From Aquilaria yunnanensis (Eukaryota; Streptophyta; Magnoliopsida; Malvales; Thymelaeaceae): a stretch of 64,000 bases of DNA. The stretch's first letter is position 1; the number at the start of each line of letters is the position of its first letter. The notes beneath the pieces are model-generated. The model searched no databases and was not told the DNA's origin. It worked only from the letters and a program-made list of their open reading frames with translations. The stretch is taken from the NCBI GenBank assembly GCA_039654915.1, contig CM077600.1, positions 76,517,992 to 76,581,991 of the forward strand, in the 5' to 3' direction. This document shows positions 1 through 12,418 of this stretch, in pieces. Made by a program: the position numbers and the translations under genes.

Positions 1-474
1 TATTTTGTGTGTAGTCCCTTGGTAAAGATATCAGCCACTTGTTCTCCTGTAGCTATGTGTTCCATATGAACCAGTCCATTATCTATCTTCTCCTTGATGA
101 AATGCTTGTCAACCTCCACATGTTTTGTGTAGTCATGAAGGACTGGATTGTGTGCTATTAAGATTGCTGCCTTGTTGTCACAGTACAACTTCATAGGAGA
201 TGACTCTGTCACCTTTAACTCTTCCAACAGCCTTCTAATCCACATGATCTCGCAAATACCATGAGCTACAGCTCTAAATTCAGCCTCAGCGCTGCTTTTA
301 GCCACCACGTTCTGTTTCTTGCTTCTCCATGTGACTAAGTTACCCCCTACAAATGAACAGTATCCAGAAGTGGATCTTCGGTCTACCAAGCTCCCAGCCC
401 AATCTGCGTCTGTGTAGGCTTCAATTTTGCAAGTGTCCTTGCGGCTTAAACAGTAGGCCTTTACCTGGTGTCCC
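1..474 (-). pseudogene. copia RNase H domain, frame-shifted remnant
   Basis: Minus-strand translation shows the copia RNase H signatures: a YTDADWAG block, a SSAEAEFRAV block and YCDNKAA, followed by HVEVDKHFI and ending near VADIFTKGLH. The three acidic catalytic positions appear present. The domain is separated from the RT frame by a stop at 475 and by indels between about 420 and 475, so it cannot be made as one protein with the upstream ORF. The true C-terminus is probably just beyond position 1. Confidence 0.85.
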
Positions 475-1944
475 CTATAGATACCTTAAAATTCTGTAGA
501 CAGCTTCGAAGTGTGCTGGTCCTGGGGCATGCATAAACTGGCTGACCCTACTAACAGAGAAGGATATGTCTGGGCGTGTATGGGATAGATAAATCAATCT
601 CCCAACGAGTCTCTGATAACGCTCCCTGTCCTTCACATTCTCAATTTCTGCAGGCTGTAATTTCACATTAGGTTCTATAGGAGTTTCAGTGGGCTTACAC
701 CTTAGCATACCTGTCTCATTCAGCAGGTCAAGGATATACTTCTTCTGATTTACAAAAATGCCTTCTCTTGACCTAGCAAACTCCATCCCAAGAAAATATT
801 TCAATGTCCCGAGATCTTTAATCTTAAACTCCTCAGCCAGTTTCTTCTTCAGCTTTTCCAGCCCATCACAATCATCCCCAGTTAACACAATATCATCCAC
901 GTATACTATCAAGATAGCTACTTTACCGTCATTTGAATACCTGTAAAACATTGTATGATCAGCTTGACTTTGAACATATCCATAATGCTTTATCACCCTG
1001 CCAAAGCGCTCAAACCAAGCTCTAGGTGATTGTTTAAGTCCATACAAGGACTTCTTCAAACGGCATACTTTCCCATTTCCACACCTTTCTTCAAAACCTG
1101 GTGGGGAACTCATGTATACCTCCTCCTCAAGGTCTCCATTAAGGAAAACATTTTTAACATCCAATTGATGTAAGGGCCAATTAGAGTTAATGGCCAGGGA
1201 CAACAAGACCCTAATCGAGTTTATTTTAGCTACCGGAGCAAAGGTCTCTTGGTAGTCAATCCCATAGGTTTGAATAAAACCTTTTGCAACAAGGCGGGCT
1301 TTGTATCTCTCGACACTTCCATCTACTTTGCTCTTAATAGTAAACACCCATTTGCACCCCACAACCTTCTTTCCCTTAGGTAATTTTACAACCTCCCAAG
1401 TACCATTCTTCTTCAAGGCATTCATCTCTTCAAACACAGCCATCCTCCAATTTGGGTCGCCAAATGCTTCCTGAATATTTCGGGGCACAACAAGCTTTGA
1501 AATGTTTGTAGTGAATGCTCTATGATTGTCAGAAAGTTTTTTATAGGAGATATATTTGGCAATAGGATGTTTGGTACAGGTTCGGGTCCCCTTTCTAAGG
1601 GCAATGGGCAGGTAAAGATCAAGATTCTGTTCAAGGATAACAGGGGCTGGTTCCAAAACAGGTGTGGGTACAGAGTTCTCTTTCCTGTAATCTGATTGTA
1701 TTAAATTTAAATCAGTAATAGGAGAGGAAAAAGAGGGATTACCTGGGACATTTGGATGACCATTGCTTGGGGCTTCCGGTTGTCCATGCACTGGGATAAT
1801 GACCTGGTCTCTGCCATTTCTAAGGACGCCTTTCCTAGAATAAACCACAGGCTCAAGATTGGATTTATTTTTTTCCATTTGTAGTATTTCTTTTTCTGTC
1901 AGACCAATTTCATCAGATTTAGTTTTTTTAGGCCTACTTTCCAA
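475..1944 (-). pseudogene. copia reverse transcriptase fragment (489 codons)
   Basis: This is the RVT_2-type reverse transcriptase of a copia polyprotein. Visible landmarks are NGTWEVVKLPKGKKVVGCKW near residues 180-200, ARLVAKGF, the LDVKNVFLNG block near 265, SLYGLKQSPRAW, and the catalytic YVDD near residue 350, followed by the thumb and connection region. The first 110 residues are the low-complexity linker between integrase and RT. The frame ends in the ILRYL block just before RNase H. Because integrase upstream is broken and RNase H downstream is shifted, this is an isolated but well-conserved domain. Confidence 0.92.
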
Positions 1945-2482
1945 GGTTTCTTTTTCAAAAAAAGTATCAAGAAGTGTGCTAGGTAAGGGTGCTGCAGATT
2001 CCCAAAAATTTGGTTCAATTATCTTCTCCCCCTAAAGCAAATTTTTTGCAAAGTATAGTGTATTTTCCATGAAAGAAACATCCATAGTGGTAAAAAATCA
2101 TTTTGTAAGGGGATTAAAGCATTTGTAGCCCTTTTTATTGGGTGCATACCCTACAAAAACACATTTTTCAGCTTTTGGGTCTAATTTAGACCTTAGCCTC
2201 TTTGAAGTGTGCACATATGCTCTACAGCCGAATATTTTCAAGGGTAAATCAGAATTGATTCTAGATTCATGGAATACCTTTTTCAAGCAACCTACTGGGG
2301 TGATATATTGTAAAACTTTGGTAGGCACCCTGTTCAGCTGTTAGTATAGCATTACCCCATAGATACTTTGGAACATTCATATAAAACATCATGGCTCTAG
2401 CTACTTCTAACAAGTGCTTATTCTTACGTTCAGCAATGCCATTTTGTTTAGGTGTGTCGGGGCACGAGGATTGGTGTAAAAT
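1945..2482 (-). pseudogene. copia integrase C-terminal part, several stops
   Basis: Minus-strand frames here continue the integrase: a PKQNGIAERKN block supplies the catalytic Glu, then MMFYMNVPKYLWG. The 76-residue open stretch at 2098-2328 has the GCRAYVH and KCVFVGY blocks typical of copia integrase C-termini. Stops and shifts at about 2480, 2330 and 2090-1950 separate these pieces from gag-protease on one side and RT on the other. Confidence 0.85.
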
Positions 2483-4399
2483 TCATTTTTCATTTAAAAA
2501 GGTTTCCAAAACTCTATTAAAGTATTCTGTTCCATTGTCAGACCTCAAAATACTAATTTTTTTTTGAAATTGGGTTTCAATCATCCTATAAAATTCTTTA
2601 AATATCTGTTCTACATCATATTTTTCTTTCATCAAGTAAACCCAACAAAGACGTGTATGATCATCAATAAAGATCACAAACCATTTTTTTTCAGAAATTG
2701 TGGTCACTTTTGAAGGACCACAAACATCACTGTGAAATAGATAAAATGGTCTTGAAGCATGATAGGGTTTTGGAATATAAGATTTTCTTTGGCCTTTTGC
2801 CATTAAACAACTCTCACATTGAAACAAGGAGGGAACAATCCCTTTAATTAGCACTGGAAATAAATGTTTTAAATAAGAAAAACTTGGATGGCCTAAACGA
2901 TAATGCCAAACCATTATTTGATCACGAATAGATAAAGAACTAATACTACTCAGCCCTTGAGCCATTTCATTACTAAGAGATTTATCCTCGAAATAATACA
3001 GACCATTAACCATCCTAGCACTGCCAATCGTCTTCCCCGAGCTCCGATCCTGAAAAATGCAATAGGATTCATAGAAAATAACAGAACAGTTAGTGTCTTT
3101 GGATATTTTGCTAACCGACAAGAGGTTGCAAGCAAGTTTAGGGACATAGAGAACAGATTTAAGATCTATTCCCTCAGAAAGTTTTATAAGGCCTTTTCCT
3201 GCAATTGGTGAGAAATTACCATCAACTATGCTAACCTTCTTATTTTCGGGGCATGGTGAATAGGTCTCAAACAAATGTAAGGAATTAGTCATATGGTCAG
3301 ATGCTCCTGAGTCTATTATCCATGGAGTAGGTTTAAGTTGACAAGATAGAGCATAGAACTTATTACCTGTGTGTGCCACAGAAACACTAGGAACATTGGG
3401 TACCGAATTAGATTTTAGCAGTGCCAGAAGATGCTCCACCTGCTCCTTGGTGAGGGGGCTATTTTCTGCCTCATTGGCAGTGGGGTTAGCTCGGTTTGAT
3501 CTATCTCCAGCCTTCCCTTTAAAATTTGCAGGTTTCCCATGAATTTTCCAGCAGGTCTCACGGGTATGACGAGGCTTATTGCAAAAATCACACCAAACTC
3601 GCTGCTTTTCATCAAATTTGCGTTGAAAACCAGGAGCCTTGCTTCCAGTTATGGAGAACAAGGCAGAACCTTCAGCAACTCCAGTTCCCTTCTTACCAAG
3701 CATCACGTTCCTCTGACTCTCCTCTCTTCTGACCTCTGAAAAAACTTCACCAATTGAAGGTAAGGGCTGCCTTCCAATAATTCTCCCCCTTACTTCGACA
3801 GCAAGTCCAGCCAGGAACTTGAATATGCGGTCGTCTTCCACAGTCTTCTTGTGATGTTGAGCATCCTCGGGAGACTTCCACTCATAGGTGTTGAAGAGGC
3901 CAAGGTCTTGCCACATCTTCTTCAAGGAATTAAAATATTTTGTGACGCTATCTTCCCCTTGTTGCATCTCTCCGAGTTTGAGGGTCATCCCAAAAATTTG
4001 TGATTGATTTCCAAGATCAGAATACATCTGATTTACATTCTCCCAAAGCTCTTGTGCCGTTGGATAGCACATATAATTAGAGCTAATATCTTCTTCCATT
4101 GAATTCACAAGCCATGTCATCACCATGGAGTTCTCAGCATCCCATGTAGCATAGGCCGGATCATCCACTGCAGGAGCCTTCTTTTCACCAGTCAAATAGC
4201 CTATTTTCCCACGTCCTCTAATATACATCCTAACCGACTGAGACCATCTCAGAAAATTGTCACCATTCAAACGAATGGTGGTGATTTGGACAGAATGAGA
4301 TTCTGAAGAGGTAGCACTGATTTTTGGAACACCAGCGCTGCTAGGATTGTTCAGGGAAGATTGAGGGACAGTTTGGGAATCAGATGAGGCGTCAAACAT
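2483..4399 (-). pseudogene. copia gag-protease-integrase N-terminal ORF (638 codons)
   Basis: The start ATG at 4399 lies 66 bases inside the primer-binding site, as expected for a copia polyprotein. In order: the gag core (about residues 40-240, with FLRWSQSVRMYI and DSVTKYFNSLKKMWQDL), a CCHC knuckle (C-DF-C-NKPR-H-TRET-C, near 270), protease with an intact DSG (WIIDSGASDHMT, near 365), the integrase HHCC zinc domain, then the catalytic Asp residues in SDVCGP and RSDNGTEY. It stops before the catalytic Glu, so integrase is cut. Presumed functions are capsid, processing and integration; the copy is not autonomous. Confidence 0.93.
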
Positions 4400-4464
4400 G
4401 GTTTTAGGGTGTTAGGATCAAAAGGAAGGAAGAAGAAGAGAATTCCGGAAAAGGAATTCTTTCC

Positions 4465-4477
4465 GGCTCTGATACCA
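4465..4477 (-). other. Primer-binding site, copia element 1
   Basis: The minus strand reads TGGTATCAGAGCC, the classic complement of the initiator Met-tRNA 3' end. It lies four bases inside the LTR edge at 4481. Confidence 0.9.
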
Positions 4478-4480
4478 ACT

Positions 4481-4661
4481 TGAAAAATAGGTTTGCACAG
4501 AATAATTCTTCTATCATTGAGATTGATATTTTATAGTCATTTACAGCTCATAATAAATCAGGAAACTACACAGATTTACCTCTAAATAGGTAAGTTACAG
4601 CTAATGACTAATTTACAGCTAACATACAATTATAGCACATATTGTTTCTGATTTTCTAACA
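4481..4661 (-). repeat. 5' LTR of copia element 1 (181 bp)
   Basis: On the minus strand the segment begins TGTTAGAAAATCAG and ends TTTTTCA, so it has TG...CA ends. A minus-strand TATAAAATA box lies at 4527-4535. The partner LTR is outside the window, so the pair and the target duplication (candidate GAGAC, 4662-4666) cannot be confirmed. Confidence 0.85.
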
Positions 4662-6822
4662 GAGACATTAAATCCTTCTAGGATTATAGTTATAGATTTT
4701 ATATGCAACCGGGCAGAAATGACCATATAAACAACACATAGTAACATCAGCCAACTTTGACAGTCCATATCTCAAGCTACAGAGCACTAAATCCAGTTAT
4801 TCAAAATTAAAATTCTTCATCTTCTAAATGTGGTCAAAATTTCATAGCCAAACTTACTATGTCAATATGTTATGGCAGCTGGAGTACAGGGTACCAAATT
4901 TTAGCCACGGTTGACCATTATGCCCATACAAAATTTCATAATATTTATACACTTCATTTCCAGGTACAAAGCCAACTTGGTAGTATCCACACAAGTCTTA
5001 GACACATGGGAAACCATTTCCATGAATTTAAAGCCCTTCTAATCATCATTAATAAAAATGTCATCAAAACTACCCATAGACACCATATAGACGGCATTAT
5101 ACATACACTTCAACTACACTCCATTGCTTCATATATCATTCATGCACTATTCATACAACACTACTAGCTTATTTACATGCATTTATGCACTACATACATG
5201 CCACAACTTAATTGATACATACACTAAGCTTCTTAGAGAACTTTAAAAGCACTAAGTACTACAGAAACTTGAAGGAATCAGTTGCTGTGTAAGGCAAAAA
5301 GTACCATTACTAATATTAGCCATTTTGCTAAAAAAATCATGACACATTCGAGTTCATAAATAGATATATGGAGCATCATTTACCTTAAATTTCTTTAGAA
5401 ACCTCAAACTGCAAGTATTAGTTTGAATGCTCCCTTTTAGGTGTTCCTGAAAATAGACAAAAATAGGGGTAAGCTTCATTGAAGAAACTTAGTATGGACA
5501 TATCATTATAGCTTGATTTTGTAGCAAAAAACCTGAAATCCAAAGACACTTAAACACAAAAACAAAGCATATGTAAATAGATATAGCCATCCAAATGCAC
5601 TAACAAACACAACAATAAATATATGTAATGCTGGCAGCAATAACACATTAGGGTTAGTCCATAAACGTTCACATAAACATTAATAACTCACTATGGCAAC
5701 CCTCCTCAAGCTATTGCTTGGCCGTACAAGGTCATTAGGTCTTAGTTAGTACTAATTTGGGCTCCAGAAACCCTTTCATAAGTTGCCATCTTTGTGCATG
5801 AAAAACAGTAAGGTTGAAACCTAGTTCATGCACTCCCCCATAACCTATACTTGGTTCATAGAGTTTTTTTCTTTCTTCCAAGCAAAGTCTTAGCTCCATG
5901 GATATTTGATCATGATCATAGAATACTGAACAACCATGAAACTTGAAGATAAACCCTTACCTTGGGTGTGAAAACCTGAAAACCTGAAACCCTAAATGAA
6001 CCCAAAAACTAGGGTTTTTGTGCTCTTTGTTGACTTCTCTTGCTTTCACTTACTTTTTCTTGATTTTTTTAAGGTATAGTGGTTATGGAAGAAGATGGAA
6101 GAGCTCAAGGAAGAACCCTATTTACTAAGGGCCTTACTTTTTCTTGATTTTTTTAAGGTATAGTGGTTATGGAAGAAGATGGAAGAGCTCAAGGAAGAAC
6201 CCTATTTACTAAGGGCCGAATATGGAGGAAGAAATGAAGGAAATTAAGATTTTTCCTTAGTTTTTCTTTATTTATTCTATCTTCTACCTGAGTCCAAAAT
6301 AATTACATGGCAAATGTAAAATTTTAACAACTTAAGCCCACATTTGGGCAAGGTCATGGCTGGCCATTTGGGATGTGAAAATGACAAATTTTGGCCTCTT
6401 TTAACCTTGTCAAAAAATCATTATAACTTTAGGCAAAAAGGTGGACACTTAAGCACCTTAGTTGGCATTATGCCATAAATGGTGAACTTGGCCTCTTTGA
6501 GCACTTTGGTCTCTAACAGTATCTTTAATTCCATCCATATCCTTCCATAATAATAACATCCATGTCCCTTCATAAGCCATCTTTAGAAATTTGTGCAATT
6601 GATTACCCAACCTTTGTAACTTTACAATTTAGTACATAGGTTACTTGAAAATTAGGCAATGTATTAATGTTTTCTTACGGACCAAACTATTGCAATGTGG
6701 GCCACTTGAGAGAGTGTATATTGAATACTTTACACTTCACAAATCATACACTATTGTGCAAATTAGAGGATATAAGTTTAGGTCCTTATGCTGTAATTTT
6801 CCCATTTTGTGAAGATGTAATC
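4662..6822 (-). repeat. Long 3' LTR of minus-strand chromovirus, partial
   Basis: Noncoding, about 2.2 kb. Its right edge lies beside the pol stop at 6826, and its sequence is clearly related to the segment at 18127-19348. Its left part, read in reverse, resembles the 3' half of the LTR at 8274-10716 (shared GAAATTTTGACCAC and neighbouring words). The LTR is interrupted on its left by copia element 1 and continues off window. The 5' edge has drifted from TGTTAC to GATTAC. No gene is visible here; small ORFs such as 4859-5167 look spurious. Confidence 0.8.
6049..6216. repeat. Perfect 84-bp tandem duplication
   Basis: Positions 6049-6132 and 6133-6216 are identical, starting CTTACTTTTTCTTGATTT. 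The related LTR near 18650-18760 has only one copy, so this duplication arose after the two LTRs separated. Confidence 0.95.
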
Positions 6823-6825
6823 CCC

Positions 6826-8273
6826 TTAATAATTTTGGTCCCCCAAAATTGCCTTTAGCTTAGGATGCTCATTTGGATACTTTTCCATCATTTCTTTCTC
6901 AGTTTCCTTGGTCATTTTTCTTTCAAAATGGTGTGGCCATTGAACTTTGACCATAGGAATTAATTTGTTCCTTAACCTTCTTGTATCCATAGCCAAGATA
7001 GTGATAGGTTTCTCTTCATATGTCAAATTTGGCTTTAACTATCTATATTCCACTACTATAGCATGCTTTGTGTCCAGTAGACACTTTTTAAGCATATTGA
7101 TATGGAAAACATTATGAACACTTTACATACTTGGCAATAAAGCTAACCTATAAGCTACCTTGCCAACTTTGTCTAATACCTCATAAGGACCAATGTACCT
7201 TAAAGCTAGCTTATGTCTTTTGCCAAACCTTATAGTGCCTTTGGTTGCTGCTACTTTGAGCCATACTTTATCACCAACTTCAAACCCCAAATTTGTTCTT
7301 CTTTTGTTCACATAAGTAGTGGTCCTTTCATTGGCTATCATTAATCTTTCCTATATCTTCTTGATTTTTCTTATTGTTTTTTTAATGATCTTAGGACCTA
7401 ATTCTAGCTTATTTGAAGCTTCTACCCCACAGTGTGATGTCATGCACCTTCTCCCATAAAGGGCTTCATAAGGTGCCACACCAATGGTTCTTTGATTACT
7501 GTTATTATAAGAGAATTCCACCAATGGTAAGTGCTGGTCCTACTCTCTTTTGAAATCCAAGATACAACTCCTGAGCATGTCTTAAATAGTCTGAATCACG
7601 CTCTCAGTCTGTCTATCAGTCTAAGGACGATAAGCAGTGCTTAGATGGATTATGGTTCCTAATGCTTTGTGAAAAGCACCCTAAAATCTAGTTGTAAACC
7701 TTGGACCTCTATCTGACACTATGGAGTATGGCACCCCATGCAATCTTACTATCTCTTTGATGTACATTTCTGCCAAATTTTTCTAGTGAGTCTATGATCT
7801 TCAATGATAAGAAGTGGTCACACTTGGTTAACTTATCCACAATATCCTAGATTGTGTCATGTCTTAATCTGGTAATAAGCAACCTAGTTAAGAAGTCCAT
7901 AGCAATATTACCCTACTTTCTCACTTGAATAGGTAGAGTCTATAGTGTTTTGGTTGGTTTTTTATGTTCGACCTTCACCCTTTGGCATGTGGCACATTTA
8001 GAGACATATGTGGCTATGTCCTTTCTAATGTTTGGCCACCAAATATGTGTCTTCAAGTCTTTGTACATCTTTTCACTTCTAGGATGGATATTCAGTTTGC
8101 TCGTGTGAGTTTTTCAAGTATATAACTTTTGAGTTCTTACTCACTAGGCACATATATTCTATCCTTGAAGTATAGTAATCCATGCTTGTAGACAAATGAT
8201 TCATGCAAGGACTCTTTGTCCACCCCTGGAATCCTTTTCAAATATGAATATGCTTCTTGTGTCTTTCTCATCT
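6826..8273 (-). pseudogene. Chromovirus pol 3' part: integrase end and chromodomain
   Basis: Minus-strand pieces match the end of a Ty3/gypsy pol. At 6826-7026 is the chromodomain-like tail (TYEEKPITIL, RRLRNKLIPMVKVQW, ending near KAILGDQNY). At 7123-7341 is the integrase C-terminal GPY/F region (VNKRR, FEVGDKVWLKV, YIGPYEVLDKVGKVAYRL). Further up, 7400-8270 corresponds to the integrase core and zinc domain but is full of stops. The reading is cut at 8273, where a plus-strand relative was inserted. The plus-strand element at 10880-15801 carries the same domain order and is a useful reference. Confidence 0.88.
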
Positions 8274-10716
8274 TGTTACCACCTCACAAAAATAGGAGAA
8301 TTGTAAGTGTGTCATAATGGCTAAAAACCATTATATTGTGTAATTCTCACCATAGTGATTAAAGTGTGGGGGGTACAAGGCATGATCAACACCTCCTTAA
8401 AAGTGTTCTAGGTTAGTAACTTGGCTCCCAAGAAAAGCCTTAAGGATTGCTTGTTTGTCAAGCAACCTATGGACTTTTTTGTAAGGTTTTGGAAATTCGG
8501 GTACTCAATTGCAAAACTCTCAAGAAAGAGACTTGGAGAGTTATGGGAAGGCTATGAATGGTATGAAAGTGCTATTGGAGGACCAAATTGTTCATGAAAG
8601 ACAAGTTTGGAAAAAGGAGACACTAAAGGCAATAAGGACCTAAATGTCCTAGTGTAAACCTTAAGGTGTTCAAGCTTCTGACTTAAGTCTAAGGGTGGAA
8701 TTGTGGGGTTATCCCATCATGGGGGAGGCAGCCAAGACTTGATAAATAGTCAAAAATTTTGGGCACATGTGTACCAATGAATTTAAGACAAAGAAACCAT
8801 AATTAGTGAGAAGGAAAATGACATAAAGCAAGGTTAAGCTTGTTAAGTGTGTTTTGTGCCTTTAAGCTCATTTAAGGCTATTTAAGTGGCCAAATCACTT
8901 ATCCCTCTCCCATTTTCGTCCTCCTCCTGCCCAAGAACATAGCCACACTTCCTCCATAGCCACCATACCTCCAAGATTGAAATTGAAGACAAAAGAAAGC
9001 AAGAAAGGGCAATTGGAAGCTATGTGGTGCTAAGACTTGAGTGCACCTAGGATCATTCTCCAATTTCAGCATACCCATCAAGGTAAGGGTTCTCTTGCTC
9101 TCATGGACTATTTTCTACAATCTTAAAACATCCATGGAGCTAGGGCTAAGCTTGGAAAAGAGCCATGAGCTTGATGAACTAAGCTTAGTGAGGGGAGTGT
9201 ACTTATTGAAGGTTTTGTGACCTAGTGTGAAGTGCACAAAGGTGATAGCAAAGTGAGGGTTTCTAGAGCGCAAAGTTAATACTAACTACTGTTAAAATTA
9301 TCCTAAGACCAAGCATTAGCTTAAGGAGGCCTGCCATAGTGATTTGGTTATGTTTATTATGCGTTTTATGGACTAACCTATGGTTATTGTTGCTATATCT
9401 TGAATATATGCATTGTTGTTTTTGTGTTTTAGTGTCTTTGGATGCAGGTTTTAATGATGGTTACATTGCCTATTGAATCCAAGTGCTACCCTTACTAAGT
9501 TTCTCAATGAAACTTACTCCCCTCAATTCTGTCATTTCAGGTCCAGCAGAAAGATCACATTCAAACTAACCTTTGTGGTTTGAGTTTTGATCTGAAATTT
9601 TAGGTACATGAACATCCATGTATCTAGTTATGATATGGAAAGTTTAGTGCTTTTAGGAGTAGATTTGGAATTTTTAATGGTGGTACTTATTGTGTTGTCC
9701 AGCAGCTGTCCAGCGTCCTGTTTCTGGAGTGCATTGCATTTCAGGCACTCCTATAAGTTAGGGTGTGTATTTAGCTGAGTTAAGACCATTTTTAAGTGCA
9801 TGTATGCATGTACATGTAGTGTATGTAAAATGAGACAATTATGTGAACATTTGAGTAATGTTTTGGCTATGTATGTGATGTGGTGCAAAGCTGCCTAAGT
9901 GTGAATAATTGGTTGCTTACTTGTAAATTCTGTTTTGGCCACATAAAGTTGCTAGATACAAAATAATGTAATTCATATGTGTATTGGACATGTATGGTAT
10001 AGCCTTGGATGGTTTTCTCCTTGAAAATAAAGTGTTTGCACACTAATGAAAAATTGTATGGGCAAAATGGTCCAAAGGTTGCCAAAATTTGGACCCTGTA
10101 CCTAAAGTTGAATATCTCCCTGTGTAGAATGAATCTTGGTGTGAAATTTTGACCACTCCTAGAGAACATCTAGAGGTTGAACTAGGATCTGGAATTTATG
10201 AATTTAAAGTCCTGTAGACAAAGATATGATGTTGCGAATTTGGCTAAGTTACTGTTCATTTGGTCAAAAGTTTGTAACCAACTTAAAAAATCCATAACTT
10301 GGTCCATAGATGGGCTATTGATGTGAAAAAAAATTCCTTGGTTTGCTCTAAGTCTCTACTTGGTAATGGAGGAAAGAAAATAGGGGGGCATGTGACTAGA
10401 ATGATATATTTTATTAGTGGAAGTTACAGGTGCAGCAGATAGTCACTAGAACTTAACAAGATTGCCTAATGTGTGGTAGCCAAGATTAAGACTTGTGCTA
10501 GTGTTTTCCTTCTTTGCTGCCATGGTGTGCATGAAATGTGAATATGTGTGTGATGGTTGGACCAATATGCATATGTTTACATAGTGTCCAAGATTGCCAC
10601 TTGGGTATGCACACTAAGGGTAGTGTTTTGACGGCCTACAGAACATTACCAAATCTGGGATTCTAAATGCACAATTTTGGGACCATAATTGGACTACCCC
10701 AGAGTGGGTAAGAGAA
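8274..10716 (+). repeat. 5' LTR of plus-strand chromovirus (about 2.4 kb)
   Basis: Begins TGTTACCACCTCACAAAAA. The first 1120 bases repeat at 15814-16923 with moderate divergence, including small indels. The 3' edge is placed just before the primer-binding site at 10719; no clean CA end is visible, so the last few bases are uncertain. No gene is seen; minor ORFs at 8899-9081 and 9867-10169 are not supported. Confidence 0.85.
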
Positions 10717-10718
10717 GT

Positions 10719-10730
10719 TGGTATCAAAGC
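10719..10730 (+). other. Primer-binding site, plus-strand chromovirus
   Basis: TGGTATCAAAGC is one base away from the initiator Met-tRNA complement TGGTATCAGAGC and lies just after the long LTR. Confidence 0.8.
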
Positions 10731-10879
10731 ATGGTTGATACATGTACGTAGCATATAGTTGCATTGCATGCACCTACATACATGAACTCAGTTTCGTCAG
10801 CTGCTAGTGTCAAGTACCATTAAAATACCTATGATTTTTATATGTGCTCTATGATGAATCATCAATGCTAGAAATAAAC

Positions 10880-12418
10880 ATGGTTGCCACAAGGAGAGGG
10901 GAACGACCTCGAAGGCCTCCTACTGACTGTGGGCAACAAAGAAATAGACATAATAGAGGGAACCAAGGGCAACAGCGGGTACCAAACCCCGAAGTGCCTC
11001 AGGTTTGGTTAGAGCTTCAAAGGAACTTAGCTCTAATCAATGAAAACTTAGGAAGACTGATTCAAGCACCACAGCAATGAGTCCAAGTAGCTCCAGCAAA
11101 ACCAGTTCAGGATGCACTGCAGCAACCAGAAGAGGATGCTAGGAACACATCTGAATATGTTCCTTCTGGAAGCTTAGAAGACACAAATAATGGGACCATT
11201 GAGGTGGAAGATGAGGATAAGAGAAATCCGAGAGGCAGAAGAGTAAGATCTGAGATTGGTCAAGTGTCCAGGACCAATCCCTCAGTTTATGACCATTCCT
11301 CCACTAGGAATGAGATTGAGGAAGGCCATGAAAGAAGATCTAGGAGAAGGTAGAGAGATCATAGTGAGCATCACCATACAGAGGGCTCTCACGGATCTAG
11401 GAGACACAAATTAAAGGATCTGGAAGGCCTACATGAAGTCAGACTATTGGAGAGGTTCCAAGGCCTAAGACCTCCACAGTTTGATGGAAGAGTTGGGCCA
11501 GAGAGAGCTGAGGAGTGGTTAATCTTTATAGAAAAGATGTTTGAGAGGATGCCACTCAGCTCCACCAAGAAGGTGTCACTGGCTACTTATAACTTGCTAG
11601 GCAGTGCAGAGATGTGGTGGAGAAACACCAGAGACAGGCATGCTTTCCAGAAGGACAAAAGGCCAGGAAGAGATGTTGAGATGAGCTGGCCAGTGTTCAC
11701 ACAGCTGTTCCAGGAACAGTACAGCAGTGATGCCATCAAGGATATGAAGCAAGCTGAATTTGATGCTCTAAGGCAGGATAACCTCAGTGCCCTAGAGTAT
11801 GAGCAGAAATTCAATCAGTTGGTGAGGTATGTTCCTCAGTATCATGGACTAGAGGAGTTGAAGGCCAAAAGATTTGTCAAAGGCCTAAAGTCAAACATTA
11901 GAAAGGCTGTTAGACATTTTGGAGCAGTTACGTACTATGAAGCAGTGCAGAAAGCTCTATTAGTAGAGCAAGAGGAGTATGAGACTAAGTACTTTCCTAG
12001 TGGACTTAGGGAAAGTAGTTAGGCAGGAGGCAAGTAGAAGAAGCCACCACATGGCAAGGGAATTGCCAAGAATTCTCATGTTGGTGGTGAGGGCAAGGTT
12101 AAGGCGAAGTTCCCTGGCCAAAGGTGCCCTACATGCAAGAAGTTTCATCGAAAGAAACCTTGCTATTTTGACACCCAAGCGTGTCTAAGATGTGGATCCA
12201 TGGATCATTGGATCAAAGACTGCGCACAGGCTCAAAGGAGGCCAGAAGACAAAGGTCCAGTAAGGCCTATTGGGGCAGGGTCTAGAGGGGGAGTATCTAG
12301 GGAGGGACAGCAGAGGCCAATTCCTCCAGTGCCTTGGCCTCTAGTGTAGAGAGCTGGCAGAGTCTTCCAAGTGGAGAGGCCATACACATCAGAGTAGGGA
12401 GGAGCACTAAGAGTTAAC
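10880..12418 (+). pseudogene. Chromovirus gag, interrupted by stops
   Basis: The frame opens with the basic MVATRRGERPRRP. A stop at about 11078 and another near 11351 interrupt a charged linker. The Retrotrans_gag core is open at 11447-12022 (191 codons): RPPQFDGR, AEEWLIFIEKMFERM, MWWRNTRD, FTQLFQEQYSSDAIKDMKQAEF, ALEYEQKFNQLVRYVP. After further stops a CCHC knuckle (C-LR-C-GSMD-H-WIKD-C) occurs at about 12185-12228. This would be the capsid/nucleocapsid precursor. Several stops fit CAG or CGA changed to TAG or TGA. Confidence 0.9.

Larger units (their letters stand above)
1..4661 (-). mobile_element. Ty1/copia LTR retrotransposon, 3' end off window
   Basis: Read on the minus strand, the order is LTR (4481-4661), primer-binding site (4465-4477), gag, protease, integrase, reverse transcriptase, RNase H, which is the copia order. 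The 3' LTR lies left of position 1. The very short LTR (about 181 bp) and roughly 4.5-kb body resemble Ale/Retrofit-type elements; that clade name is inference. The coding region is broken into at least three frames, so the copy is defective. It sits inside the long LTR of a minus-strand gypsy element that resumes at 4662. Confidence 0.93.
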